A stretch of 64,000 nucleotides of DNA from Sipunculus nudus (GCA_026874595.1 CM049313.1:52257659-52321658); one strand, 5' to 3'. Shown: positions 37,823 to 50,267, counted from the first letter of the stretch. A program made the numbers and translations. The notes: generated by a model from the sequence alone, not told the origin.

Positions 37823-38568
37823 CCTTATATTTGTCAGAGTGCCAAAAAGGCACTTATATGAAACAGATAGGTATTTGCGTAAAATACAAAACTCTGACTT
37901 AATATTTGTTCTTGTTTCTTACCGTGCTTTATTAATATTTTCTACATAAAAAAAATGTTTAAACAGTTAAAAGAAAGAATTGTCCCCTGAAAAGAAATAC
38001 ACTTAGGCAGTTATGGCCATTCTTCTCTCAACCAGTCATATAAACTGTCATCAGCAGAGTTTTATATAGGCGAGGCAAAAGAGATTTATGAGAACAGGCC
38101 GGCGTTTAAGTGACTGAACGATGCAGGAAGGTGGCGCAGCTAAAGCCCTCGTGGTCAAGGGTGTGTACAGGAGAGTAAATGGTGCTGGCGCCACGTGTAA
38201 TACATTAAAATATAAAGATTCACGTAACATTATGGGTGACACATACATCCAATTCGTCCAATTATTATCGCTGAAAGATCACTCTGAAAGAACTTACCAA
38301 TGACAGAAAATATATACCGTGGCCTTGAGTTGATTGTATGGTTCCCTTTATCTGCAACTAAGAATGAGGGTTGGTTTAATGTATTTTTCCCTTTTAAGAT
38401 TATAGGCACATCTGCAAAACGGTATCAGCAGCGTGTGGCTTTACTCGAGGTTACTGGTTGTGCTTGTGAGCCCACAATAGATTGAAAATCAATTCAGCTG
38501 GCAAATGAGAGCCCAGATTTAGCAGCATCTCTAAAATTACTTCCTTAGATGCGTTGATACAAAGTGGA

Positions 38569-38716
<148 letters not shown>

Positions 38717-41700
38717 TCAGAAATGATAGTTCATATAAGATCGCTTTTATTCCTCTACTGTCTACTGTCTTTTGTTTACAAATTAATTTTTTTTAAACTG
38801 AGTTTTCAGTTTGAAAAATCTAAAAGAAAAAAACATTATAGAAACAAAAATTATTTTTAGATTTCGCCGTATAGTTCGGCATTAGCCTAATAAAAAGTGG
38901 TTTGCTCCTATATTAAATATACCGCTGATGAATCACTTTTTCTTTGTTTTAGTTATATGTAAATTTACAGAGAACGGGCGATAAATAAAAGAATCATCCA
39001 TAGGGTCTTTTCCTTTAAAAATTGGCCTAACTCTTGCCTGTGTATAATATATCAGGGTCACACCTATATGATATAGTATAACATGATACTTTTTTTTATA
39101 TTTTCCCGATACACATAAGTACACATTCGCAAACATACACGAATATATATATATATATATAACATTTTTGAGAGTTAAGAAATTTATCGTTCCAAGATGA
39201 AACGTAAGCGTAACTATAATCATTTTTTTTTCTATACTCATTTTATTCCCCGTTCTAAGCAATTAAAAACAATTATAGTGTACAGAAAAGTATGAATAGT
39301 GTTCCTTATGTTGAAAAAAAATAAGGCTAAAACATCCGAAGAATCATTTGAAAGTATACTGACTCAGCATTAACACTCGATGTATTCCCATGGTTTAGTA
39401 TTTAGTATGACCAATATTGGTGAAAAATAAACTGAACTTCGACAAAATCTTTTGATAACAGTGCACTATGCTTTTTTTTTATTAAAGTAGGCTGGTGTTA
39501 TAACGGCGTGACATTTCTTAATCTGCAGATGAACAAAATAACTTTTTAGATATCGAATAATTTTATTTTCCATAACACATGAGATTTATGATATCAAAAA
39601 TACACGGATCAGAATAAAAACGATTCGATCGTTAAATAGGGTTTGACCAGTTAAATTACAATCGTTTGTGAAAGCAGACAAATTTCTCCATACATTCCGC
39701 TGACCCAGGCTCCAGAACCACAAGTACAAGTAACAAGTGCAAATAGAAGATACAGGTAACACAGGAATGTTAATTTGAAAAACTGTTAGGCGACTTTAAT
39801 ATATATATGTAATACTCTCTGTTAGCATTACGTGTCCGGTTCTGCCTTTAAATCTTATATAACAATACGCGAGCTTTACGCTAATGGAAATACAATAAAT
39901 AATGAAACACGTGATTTGCTAATTATTGTTGTTAAACTGCTGTTTAACCCCTAGACAATAACAGCGTCATCAATGTGATATATTTTTTATACTGAAGTGA
40001 ACAACTAATTACAAAAAAAGTTTGTTTCTGATAGATTACTTCAGCAAGTCATATCTTTGCCGTTTTTTCTTCAGTGAAGCCAGAAGGCAAAACGATGTCT
40101 TACCACAATTATCGTTCGAACATATATGGTAGAGAGGTTAAACAAGTAAATAAACCATTTATTGTAATGCCTTCTATATCGGCATTTTAAGGGGTTGTTG
40201 CTGGCAGGTAGAGAATATGGGTAATTAAACTGTCAAGTGTTATTTTTTTTGGGATACTTTCAAATTAAAAGTGATTTCCGTATTTTAAAGCTAATTTTGT
40301 GTAAAAAGTTCATAAAATCATATTCATAGAGAACAGTAAAGCCATAATGCATGTGGAAGGTAATTTTATCCTCACGTTCAATGACCATTGGATCATTTTA
40401 ATGCGCCAGATTTCAGTTTACAGGAAGAAATTTGTTTAATTACATTTATTATTTTATAGTGACTTGATTGTTAAGATATATTTGCTTTACTCATTCACGA
40501 GGAAGTTTTACATACAAAGATTTCACAATATTCAGAGCATTTTTACCAACTAAATGGCACAGGAGGGCCATTTGAGTGCCTACGAATGTGGGATATACAG
40601 TTGAAGGTTACCACACATTCGGACACATTTGATTAATTATGATCTATATTGTTCATATATTGATCGGCGTACAGTAATACGTCACCGATATTAAGCATAT
40701 ATTCTTAAAGTTTGACTTATAATATGTTGATGTAAACATATTTTTAATGTGGCGACATACATCGGACGTACCAGGGGTATTAGCCAAAGACTGATCAATG
40801 AAACGCATCCCACTCCAAAGAAAGATCTGGAAGGTAATGTTTAAGTTTATAAACTTCTGGCTCACAGGGCGAGATTTAAATGACCCAATATGTAATGAAA
40901 ACATAAGCAGGTGATATATCTACTATATATATTAAAAAATGCAAGGAGAAAACTTTTATTTAAAAATATTATAAATGTACATGTATATCAAAATATTGAT
41001 AGCATTATCGATTCGGTCAATTCTTGTTTTCCTCCGAGACAAAACAAATCTGTAATTGATAGTGTAAACTTCAGGCATACATAGATCATTATATAGTAAA
41101 AAATATAAATAACTATGGAAAGTTAAAATAAATATTACAGATATGAATAATACTAAACAACACTGAATGTCTCTTGGAAAGGCTTAAGTAAATATGTAAG
41201 GTATTTTCTATATATTCCTAACCGAAGTGTCACTGTTCTTGTTAGTATATTATATTACCGAGAGTGAACTGTTTTTCTGACATATACCTAAAGGTTAGTT
41301 TATCATATAACTGATTGTTCACTGTTTATCGATAATGTAATTCCGGGAATTTTATTCAAGCATAATTATATACTTTGTTGATGTTTCTGAGATTGTAATA
41401 TCTTTAATCCAAATCAAAGTTATATGAATAATGTATTAAGCCAAAGACAAGAGGATTCCCACAGAAAACCGTTATGAATATCTTGGTAAAGCAGTAGTCC
41501 TGTTTGTGCCAAGCTCAGTTGTTTATTCTGCAAAATGAAATATAATTCAATGAAATGTTGACAGGTACGCAGGGTAAAGGACATCATAATAATGTCATGA
41601 AGTCACACCTGTATATGAACTGCAGTGTCCTTTTCGTTCATTCGGGACACAGCGTACAACCGAACACGTCTGAGGCGGCAGTGCTGATATTGAACTGTAT

Positions 41701-42170
41701 TTCTCAGTGCCTCCGTGACTTACTAATCATTCTTGTAGAATCAAGGGATTCAGAAATAGTAATTTGTGTTAAATTTTAGTAACACTCGATAATAGGTTAC
41801 TTAACTTAATTAATAAATAGACTGTGATGGCCCAATTCGCCGCAGTGAGAGAATACCCAATATATTATCAATTGACTGAGTTCTTCTTAACATGTGCAAG
41901 AACTATATACGTTAGAGAACGTTAACTGTTAAGAGAGAAAAGCAATATATCCACCAACAACCTATTTTAAAAAGAACATCTTCTTATTTCAGTGTGCCAT
42001 GTACGTTATGAGTCATTTGTGAACAGGGCACTCCCTGAAAAAAAGTATAGAAAAAAATCTGTTATTGGTATTGGCGTCCTTTAAATAATAGCATCGATCG
42101 CCAGTTAAGCTTTGAACAGGGAACGAAGGCCTCCTATTTATTACAATACACACATTTGTAGTGTAAATCA

Positions 42171-43469
42171 TAGTGTCTTCAACATAGTTTTAGGTAATCT
42201 TATTTTCTAAAATATGTTTAAACAAATAAAACTTGCACAACCACCGATTATAAATTCACTTATAAATGTTAGGCGTTAAATCCCCAACAGGATGTCACTT
42301 CTGGCTTTTATTCCCATTTTATTTATGTTTTATATTACTCATTACTGAATTTTTATATTTTGCGTTAACTGACAGAAGCATATTCACAATAATTATTTTG
42401 ATACAGATAGTTCAATGTGTAATATTATTGAATTGCCTTGATTGCATCATGTTGCTTATATTTTCTTTTAATGTTTATACCTAAAGATTTCTCTACCAAT
42501 ATAGCATATTATTTAGATGACATACAAACCTATTACTGGAAATGAAAGCAGTGTGTTTGGCTTACCTTTAAATTTGATCGCGACCACACGCATGGTCTCA
42601 TGGTTATCTCGGTTCTTTGTTAAGGTATATGGCTATCGACAGTATATATCAATATTATTTAAACTATATTTGTAGGGAAAAGAATGTGTCTGCCACAAGC
42701 ACTATAAAGCCTTTTTCCAGGAAAGAAAATTCTACGCATTAATTATGAAAGTGAAGACACTGAAGCGCTTGATAACTCGAAAGAAGGAATGGTGTAGGGA
42801 GCGTAACAACATCCATATCCCCCGTCCTTTGCTGCGAAATAAGTTCATGACCTGCGGTATTGAAAATTTATTCCATGTAGGAGTATTCTTTAGAATCAAA
42901 CGAAAGCGAGGATCACAAAAAAATGTGTATAGTTTTATATTAGGGCGTATTTTAGAAACTTACTTTTGGCAAACCCGCTGGTGAGACCGAGGTGTGACAG
43001 ATCGCACCTCAGGTATGAACTCGAGGTAGCGAGGCGTTAGGTCGTTCAGGTTTATTGCCCTGCCAGGACAGCCTCCTGCGCAATAAAAAACAACATGGCG
43101 CGTGCCACATGCCTGACACACCGTAATTAGAACGAGGCTGCTAATTATTGGTTTGGCTTAATTTGAGTTAATTCACGTATCCTTTATATTTATAGATAGC
43201 AATATCCCTTCGCCAACAAGTGCATGCAAATTGTAAAATTCTGAAAGCAAACTCGGACGATCACTTGCGCTACATGTTTAACCTTTAGTATACCGACAAT
43301 TGCAACCGCACTTTGGAATTCACCATAGGCAGACCCGACGTATGACTTTCAGATAATTCATGATATAGTATTTTCTCAAAAGCCGTAGAGCTGATCATAT
43401 AAGTTACAGCCTTTGATCACTCACAATTTTCGTAAAATCCCCGGCTTCGTTTGACGGTGACAATGACGA
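42171..43469. other. spacer with a GC-richer patch
   Basis: 42.99-43.10 kb is GC-richer and contains the hairpin GAGGTG-(10)-CACCTC; I could not assign it to a SINE or an exon. The basic 79-codon plus frame just upstream (42,745-42,984) ends exactly at this patch and is unsupported. Confidence 0.4.
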
Positions 43470-44090
43470 GTAGTCCAGCGGTTAAGCTCCCATATTTGGA
43501 GGAATTGTGCAAAAAATGAAAAAAGCCTGAAAGTTTGCAAAAGTATCTTTTGGAGCTTATTGATGAATTTCAGATGTAGGGCTAAAAATTATCCTGGCCG
43601 AAATCCAAGATGGCGGCAAGGATGGCCGCCAGATTAGAAAATGTCAATAACTTGTTATAATGTCCCGAGAAAACATTGCAAATACTCTAAAAATATGTTT
43701 TTTGGGGGGCTGAGAAATTCAATTTTTGAGGTTTCAAACCTCTTTAGAAACTCATTAGCTGGGTCTCGATCAATAATTTGGTAATATTCCCATTAGTCAA
43801 ACGGTAAAGCTGCATATTTGAAAGAATAGTGCAAAAGATGAAAGAAGAATGAAACTTGGCATAATAATTTTCCAGATCATACTCTATATGTTCAGATATG
43901 AAGCCGAGCGGAATTCACTATGTCTTGGTAAAAATCCAAAATGGCGGCAAAGATGGCCACCAAAATATAAAATACCAATACAGCCGGTTATATTTGTCCT
44001 AGAATGCATTGCAAAACACTGTATTTATGTGACTGGGGTCGAGAAATTCATTCATAAGGTTTGAGGTCTGTATCATGAATGTGTGAATGA
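43470..44090 (+). repeat. two tandem copies of an 'AAGATGGCGGC' repeat, about 320 bases each
   Basis: Copy 1 43,470-43,760 and copy 2 about 43,791-44,090. Shared blocks in order: GCGGTTAAGCT or ACGGTAAAGCT, CATATTTG then AATAGTGCAAAA, TGAAA-TTGGCA, TTCAGATAT(G/A)-AG, AAATCCAA(G/A)ATGGCGGCAA, GATGGCC(G/A)CCA, GTCC-GA-AA-CATTGCAAA, GAGAAATTCA, GAGGTTT. This is a dispersed animal repeat type and not a gene. Confidence 0.9.
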
Positions 44091-44608
44091 AGTCTGATTT
44101 TGTTGGTATTAAAATTGTACTAAAATTGCCCTTTTTACCAGCACATCTAACGGTAAAACGTATCTGTTGATTACCCTGCTGAATTTTAATATATTTGTAA
44201 ATTTAAAATATTTAAACACTGTCTCTTTCAATGAAATGAAAGGGACTGTCGATTGGTAAAACGCTGTACAGAGTCGGTTGTTTTCTTCGTCTCCTCTGAT
44301 TCCGTCAACTACCTTGCCATCCGACCCATGGAAAGTGCCTTGTATTTGTTATTATAACCAGTTGTACAATCCATGTAAAAGAATCTTTTTTTGTTTTGTT
44401 TATTAGTTAATGGCTCTTTTGCCAGCTTCCAGACTCTTTGCTTGCATGAAGACTCAGTACATATTTTATCTTCAAGTGCACAAGATGCAAAATTGTAGAT
44501 CAAACTGAACCTTGCACATAAGATTAAAAGAACCGATAGTAAGTTGGAATTGTGTGTGTTTTACCAGAAGGAAAACGCTCTTGTCCTGCCAAATCTAAAA
44601 GAAAATAT
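44091..44608. other. spacer
   Basis: Nothing recognised. Confidence 0.5.
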
Positions 44609-44951
44609 TTAGGCCAACAAAAATTAAAGGTATGGTTCTCAGGCAGCGCCCGCATCAATTTTAAACCCCCGCATCAAACATTTTTATTTTGATTTTCAAT
44701 AGAAACTTACCAATTTCGAGCTGCAGCCGCTCGGACATTTCTTTCAAGAAGATAAAATCATACAATTTCCTTTGTAATGTAGTGCTTTACTTGTTTAGCA
44801 AAATAAATCTGTTCTTATCAGGCTTTCCCCATATCATTTTACATTTTTATCGAAACATGCCAAAAAATTAAATAAAAAAAATCCGCCCGCCCGCATTGAT
44901 TTTTGAAAAAAAGTGCCTAAGAACCATACCGTTTTTTTTTTTTGGCCTTAG
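44609..44951. mobile_element. MITE with about 38-base inverted ends
   Basis: The left end reads TTAGGCCAACAAAAATTAAA then GGTATGGTTCTCAGGCA then GCCCGCATCAATTTT. The reverse complement of the right end reads CCTAAGGCCAAAAAAAAAAA then CGGTATGGTTCTTAGGCA then AATCAATGCGGGC. The core GGTATGGTTCT(C/T)AGGCA is shared, as are the inner GCCCGCAT-like segments in inverted arrangement. Total length about 343 bases and no coding capacity, as expected for a non-autonomous DNA transposon. The flanking target duplication is unclear. The 60-codon frame inside is meaningless. Confidence 0.8.
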
Positions 44952-45399
44952 GCACAGGTAATAAAAAATTGCCGGCAATATTACAAAGAATGCTGTAATA
45001 AACGGTTCTGCTCAGTAATGTAATTCAGATGTAGTGTATTCTCAAAAAATGTAGCTTAACTTAATGAAGCAGATGGTATGAAATACAAATTTCCCAAGCA
45101 TTCTGCAATTGGACATAAAACTGACAGGGAAAGTGTAACTGTCCTGAGTTGCCAGATCTCAGAAGCTGAAAGCACAGAAAAGTTACAATCACCGAACAAG
45201 TCGATAAAAACTCAAAGCTAACTTTGTACTGAATTTTGAGGTTGTCAAGTTGAAGATAAAATGCTTGTCTGGAACGTGAGCGTGTATTATATATTTTTAA
45301 ACTTTTTTTGTGAATTCGACTCTCCATATCTTCCGCCTTATTTTTCTATTGTTCTTGGCATCCATCATTGAAAGATCCGCTAGCTTGAATCTGCAAGCC
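44952..45399. other. spacer
   Basis: An 88-codon minus frame at 45,061-45,327 has no domain and no partner. Confidence 0.45.
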
Positions 45400-46420
45400 C
45401 CGACTCATAGATGTAGTGAATATTTCTAACAATACATGCAGGTACTACATGAATCTACAAATGTGCATAATGTCAGCAAATGAAAGTATTTTGTTGACAT
45501 AAACACATTATGCAAAGTGAATTTTACTGGCAACTCGTTGGCAAGGAACATGTTCTATATCACAAAGAAAGCATCACAACAGTGATATTTTACTGACATG
45601 TGTTGGTTCTTACATACGAGCATACAGTCTAAAGTCAGCATCATTACCATATCACAAAAATAGTAATTTGCAAAAGGTATCTATATGAGTATTGATTATT
45701 TCATGCATTTATCACCATTTTACAAAGGCAGCATATATAATCATCTTGCGCACCTCTAAATGTGTGTTAATTCTGTTTTCATGCAAACATACAGTCTGAA
45801 AGATACCACTTCATGGCAAAAGAAGCTTAGATTCTATACAACAAACAGGTCTGACCTACAATGCCGCGTATATTGTCATGCACGCATGTAGTCTAAATAA
45901 TTTATAAATAAAAGTCTTTCCTTTGAAACAGACATGTAAATTCAATTTCAGCTGAACTTTTTTTATAATAAATAATTGAATGTTAAGTTGATGGTAATAT
46001 TAAATCCCATGTTTGTAGATTTTAAAAATTCCTAACTATTCTTCGTAGATATATCAAGCTCTCACTTTGAAACGAGACCAAAGTTTCTTTCATCTCTCAC
46101 CTCTGCAAAGAAGTCAATACATTCGTTAGCATGCAAATAATGGAATATCAAACAGGGGGAATCAGATATGAATATTAATATAATTAAACCTACCCCAGCA
46201 AATGACATTTTCATTTAAAGGTGCAGTATTCAAAAATTTTTATCAAATTTAACCGTTGGGTGAGCTGATGAAAAAAGGGACTTTTAGCACGTACCATTAT
46301 AGTAGGTACACAAGGCAGAATCTATACAGCTGACAGGTGTCAGCTTCTTACATATAGGTCTGTATCTGCCACGCACGCATTCAGTCTAATATAAAAGTTA
46401 GAAACAAGATAAACTCTATA
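45400..46420. repeat. degenerate tandem repeat, CATACAGTCTAA motif
   Basis: The motif CATGCA(N)ACATACAGTCT(A/G)AA recurs at about 45.62, 45.79, 45.89 and 46.38 kb, each time with a T-rich approach (TCTTACATA or TTGTCATG). Spacing is irregular (about 100-500 bases), so this is an old decayed array. Confidence 0.5.
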
Positions 46421-47209
46421 TTATACGGATTGTCTATTTTATTTTATTAGAATATATAGGTTATATGGACAGTTAGTTATAATTACTCTTACAAGGCCAT
46501 CTCCATGGCTCGGATGTTTGCGTTTGGTGGTTTATATACAGGGGTTGAGGAAAGCGAAGGACAAGGAGGAATTCACCCAATTTGGACGATCCATTACAAC
46601 CCACTAATAGGAACAATGTTGATTAAAACGGGGAGCCAGTGGAGAGCCAGCTGAGCGTTTTACTACTCCATTGTCCATTACATTACATAGAAACAGACTT
46701 AGGGCTCATTAGTTAAATTAGTATATATATATATATATATATATATATCTAATGTCAGCACAATTGGATTTTTTCATTTGATATTTCCCAATTGCGCTAA
46801 CAGAGGTTTACATAAAAGCTGATCGTAAAATCTAATTACATTTATGTAGGATTAAATTATTATAGTGTTTACAGACATAGTAAGTTCAATCCTAATTTTA
46901 TTGCAGATTTCGACAGAGACGTTTTTTGCAACCATTATCTCTTCAAAGCAATTACATTTGTAAGCATACAAACAAAGGAAAATTCAAAGGAAGAATATTG
47001 CAATAAAAACTGTTCTACAATTCAAGCATCCAAATGCATGACAAATGCAGACAAACCTAAGCCATCAAAGGACACTTTCATTTGGTCACAATCACAATGT
47101 AGGCGACTACTGTGCGAAAGCCAACAAATAATGTTTACTGTACATGTGCTAGTAAACGAAAGCAAATCAAGAACAATTTCCATATAAACAAAACCAGGAT
47201 TCATTCAAA
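46421..47209. other. spacer with a short (TA)n at 46,721-46,748
   Basis: Apart from the microsatellite only short frames are seen. Confidence 0.5.
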
Positions 47210-47470
47210 TAGTCATTTTACAGACTTTAAACTCTTTAAAAATGAATTTGTCGTCCTCGAAAACATAGGAATAGTGCACTTGGAAAGCATTCTAGGACAA
47301 ATATAACCGAATGTATTGATAATTTAAAATCTTGGATTTTTGACCAACATAGGGTGAATTCCGCTTGGCCCTATATCTGAAAATATTGAGTAAGGTCTGG
47401 CAAACTATTATGCCAAGTTTCATGCTTCTTTCTCAATTTGTACAATTCTTCTCTTAACAGCCGGTGTGAG
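47210..47470 (-). repeat. inverted third copy of the 'AAGATGGCGGC' repeat
   Basis: On the minus strand it gives GAATTGTACAAATTGAGAAA, GCATGAAACTTGGCATAATA, TTTTCAGATATAGGGCCAAG, CGGAATTCACCCTATG and then GGTTATATTTGTCCTAGAAT, in the same order as 43.83-44.01 kb on plus. The GGCGGC core itself has been deleted. The 119-codon minus frame at 47,371-47,730 takes its C-terminus from this repeat and is not a gene. Confidence 0.85.
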
Positions 47471-47835
47471 GTCCATTGCATCATGTTATCGCCTCGGTTT
47501 GTAAATAACTCCATGACTGTGTTTAGTACATTTTCTAGAATTATATTGATGGGTATAATCAGATTGTTCGTAATGAAAGGCAAAAAAAAAGATTTTAGGC
47601 AGTAAACGGACAAGTTTGTAAAATGAAGGGAAAAATAAAAAGCCCAGAGTCGGTTCGAACCTGCGCGTATTATTGACCTACTAAATAACCCCTTTGCGAT
47701 GTAAATAGTATGTTTATAGCAATTTACCATAAACCAGAACGAGACACAAAATCTCGCGGGTCCTACCAGATCGATAAAGTGACATTAGAAATTTGATGAC
47801 CATACATGATTAAAACTGTGACGTTTTATGAATCT

Positions 47836-47836
<1 letters not shown>

Positions 47837-47901
<65 letters not shown>
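47837..47901. repeat. (TA)n tract at the 3' end of the Penelope-like fragment
   Basis: Pure TA run directly abutting the minus-strand end sequence GTTATAAATATA of the element below. Confidence 0.95.
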
Positions 47902-47906
<5 letters not shown>

Positions 47907-47939
47907 ACAGGATGAAAACGCCTCAGTGTTGACTAACTG

Positions 47940-47992
47940 TTTAATTCAACCACGAGCTTTCGAAGCTCATAGCTTCTTCATCAGGTGTCAAG
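47940..47992 (-). ncRNA. type I hammerhead ribozyme motif
   Basis: Minus strand, 5' to 3': CAC of stem I, CTGATGA (47,984-47,978), an extra A, stem II GAAGCT/AGCTTC with an ATG loop (47,976-47,962), GAAA (47,961-47,958) whose last A starts the palindromic stem III AGCT, then C (47,954), then GTG closing stem I. Every invariant core base is present (CUGAUGA, GAA, A15.1-U16.1, C17), placing the cut between 47,954 and 47,953. The very short palindromic stem III is the form described for hammerheads in Penelope-like elements, which may act as dimers. The unpaired A between the core and stem II is unusual and may weaken it. Activity is not known. Confidence 0.85.
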
Positions 47993-48538
47993 TCGAAAGG
48001 TATAGAAATCGGCTGTATATACATGTTAGATGAACGATTCCTAATGACCATAATGCATGGTATAGGGTAATGGATATGTGATTGTCTACTATGAATTTGT
48101 ACCATGTTGACCCAGATTCCGAGTGTGTCATTGTTATTTACCTATAATGCTAGGTTATGAATGTCCCGGTTATGTTGAGTTCATGTCCTCTGACACAATA
48201 AAGGTTTGAAATTTATTAGGCTCATCGGTTTAATGTTGATGATGATTGACGACTATTGTGGTGGCGATCTGGTTGTGCAATTCCATGATTATGAATAGAG
48301 ATAATCCATATATTAATGGTATATTAAATGATATATTAAATAGTCTGTATCAGTAAGTTTACGTATAAGATGATGACGTTTGTCGATTACTTGATATTAT
48401 TATTGTGTGTAAGCCTGAGAGGTGACATCATAACACGGCGGTATCAGTGGCGGGAATGTGCACGTATGCACCAGGAATGACGTCACGTCATTATCGATAT
48501 GTCGGTATATCGGTAGTGGTCGTTCGGTGCTATAAATA

Positions 48539-49010
48539 TTATGTAAGGTCCCAATGTCTGTTGTGTTCCATGAAACCGGCATCGCGATTTAATCCTTTCC
48601 TTATGGTGTCATATTTGTCAAACAATTTTAGTTCCCATATCTGTCGTCGTGTGTCGGTAAGGTGGCCCTTTAGAACGCATATCTGCATGCATTCTGATGA
48701 GTGTTTCTGTTGAGAAAAATGTTCTCCGACCGGTAAGTTAGTGTCTAGCGCTTTAAAGGACTGTCTTTGGCCATTAATTCTGAGACTTAGCATAAGGCTG
48801 GTTTCGCCTATATAAACAACTCCTCGATATATTTTGCATAATATGGCTATGCTACACCTTTATTGGTGCAGTCCAAGTGTCCCTGAATGGTGTGTTTGGC
48901 ACCATGGATAATTAGGTTTCCTTTGCGGACTATGAGTGGGCATGTGCGGCAGCGCGGTCTTTTATATAGGAATGTACCGTTCGTGTTATTATATCTGAAG
49001 CTTTGATTTT
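48539..49010 (-). pseudogene. GIY-YIG endonuclease domain of a Penelope-like element, frameshifted
   Basis: Reading on the minus strand: NGTFLYKRPRCRTCPLIV has the leading CxxC pair; LDCTNKGVA then LC- is the start of the nuclease fold; a frameshift falls near 48,850; then YRGVVYIGETSLMLSLRIN is the YIGET/R-x-N catalytic block, followed by LPVGEHFSQQKHS (the H-F-x-x-x-x-H segment), RRQIWELKLFDKYDT and KGLNRDAGFMEHNRHWDLT then stop, which is the usual C-terminus (E-x-x-x-I, GLN). The second cysteine expected in the C-x-x-C just before YIGET appears replaced by tyrosine. The domain would cleave target DNA for insertion. Frame opens directly out of the 5' microsatellite, so the truncation point is there. 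Confidence 0.85.
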
Positions 49011-49014
49011 TGAC

Positions 49015-49018
<4 letters not shown>

Positions 49019-49108
<90 letters not shown>
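49019..49108. repeat. (CT)n then (AT)n compound microsatellite
   Basis: About 18 CT units then a TA run; marks the truncation edge of the Penelope-like fragment. Confidence 0.97.
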
Positions 49109-49111
<3 letters not shown>

Positions 49112-50267
49112 TGAATACAGAAGGTAATAAGTGTAAAACCATTTTAATGCACGTGAGCGTGTGGGACATATATAGACACATACAAACGAATACATTAACT
49201 TAGCTAAGTGAATTTTGTTGCATGTAATAGTTAATACACAAGACAAGAAGAGATAATGATATATATTAATCTTTATTGCTCTTTCTGAATGCAGGTGACA
49301 CATATACATGAACAAAATAAAGGTGAGTAACAACTGGAGATGATGTTTGTTTCTTCCTCAAGGCAGACAAACAGTGAACACAAATGGTGTTTTTTCCGTC
49401 CCTTTCACAGACGGGTTAAATGTAAAGTGGGTACATTTGCTTACTCTCCTGGTAGACAAGTTACACATCAGGATAGCAATCATCATCAAAGTATCTTTCA
49501 ATTGTACACAAGTGTGTTCATACCGTTCAACACGTTTTTAGTCAAAATTGTTCCATCTTGCCCTAGATTACTATTTAATACTGAGGGTTGTCAATTGAAG
49601 TCGTTTGTGATGAATAACCGGAATGTCAGAGTTATGCAACCTGAGAGACGTTTTCCATATTTGCAGGCTGGATCGTAAGTCATGTGATGTGTGATGGGAT
49701 TTTGTGTTCATCCATGAAGATCTGTTCGCTTGGGCTGGAATCTAGTATATTGGATCCAGATTGAATGCTTGGTTCACGGATGATCTATTGTTCGCCTGGG
49801 TTCTGAAATGTGTGAACAAAAGCTTTATATGGTGATTTGAGTGGCCAGTAGAACACTTGTACTGCTTTGTCTGACATGTGTTAGGTGGCGTGTGGGATAC
49901 ATGAGTTTGGTTCTGAGATGGTGTGGGTATCACTAAGGATAACTTCTATATCAAAGCAGTTTTCTATTTTTCAGGCTGGCAGAAAGATGCCAACTTCTGT
50001 GGTAATATTTGATGGTGGTTTGACACTCACGTACCTATACTAGTTTTTTGTAACTGGACATGGGACTGCATATTTGGAAGGAGTTGTCTAGTTTGCCGTT
50101 ATTTTGAACAAACGAGCCAATCACAAACCCAAAATTTGATTGAAAGTACAAAAGAATACTTGTATTTCCTGTGTAAGAAAAGCTGTTAAACACTTATGTA
50201 GCAACTTCATTGATGATAAATTGCGTTTGAAGTCCAGGTATACATCTCAATTATATACAGGCTTTAT
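49109..50267. other. spacer of moderately higher GC, two unsupported frames
   Basis: A 112-codon plus frame at 49,340-49,678 and a 63-codon minus frame at 49,742-49,933. The stretch TTTTCCATATTTGCAGGCTGG near 49.66 kb recurs as TTTTCTATTTTTCAGGCTGG near 49.96 kb, and both look like splice acceptors, so an exon cannot be excluded. No domain seen. Confidence 0.4.

Larger units (their letters stand above)
47902..49018 (-). mobile_element. 5'-truncated Penelope-like element (endonuclease end plus terminal ribozyme)
   Basis: Minus-strand fragment held between two microsatellites, (CT)n(AT)n at 49,019-49,108 on its 5' side and (TA)n on its 3' side. From 5' to 3' it contains the end of a GIY-YIG endonuclease reading frame (49.01-48.54 kb), about 550 bases of non-coding sequence, a hammerhead-type motif (47.99-47.94 kb) and about 35 bases leading into (TA)n. 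Penelope-like elements are known to combine reverse transcriptase with GIY-YIG and to carry hammerhead ribozymes in their terminal repeats, so the arrangement fits. The reverse transcriptase is missing. The frameshift in the endonuclease shows the copy is inactive. Confidence 0.85.

Noticed and set aside
38925-38945. CTGATGA heptamer on the plus strand (also near 22.03, 32.03 and 46.27 kb)
   Set aside because: No GAAA at a suitable distance and no stems; chance matches to the hammerhead core.
42988-43110. GC-rich patch with a GAGGTG/CACCTC hairpin as a SINE or tRNA
   Set aside because: No box A/box B pair with correct spacing and no cloverleaf could be drawn.
47371-47730. 119-codon minus frame
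   Set aside because: Its C-terminal third is a translation of the inverted 'AAGATGGCGGC' repeat and the rest has no recognisable feature.
48447-48713. 88-codon plus frame
   Set aside because: Antisense shadow of the GIY-YIG endonuclease frame.
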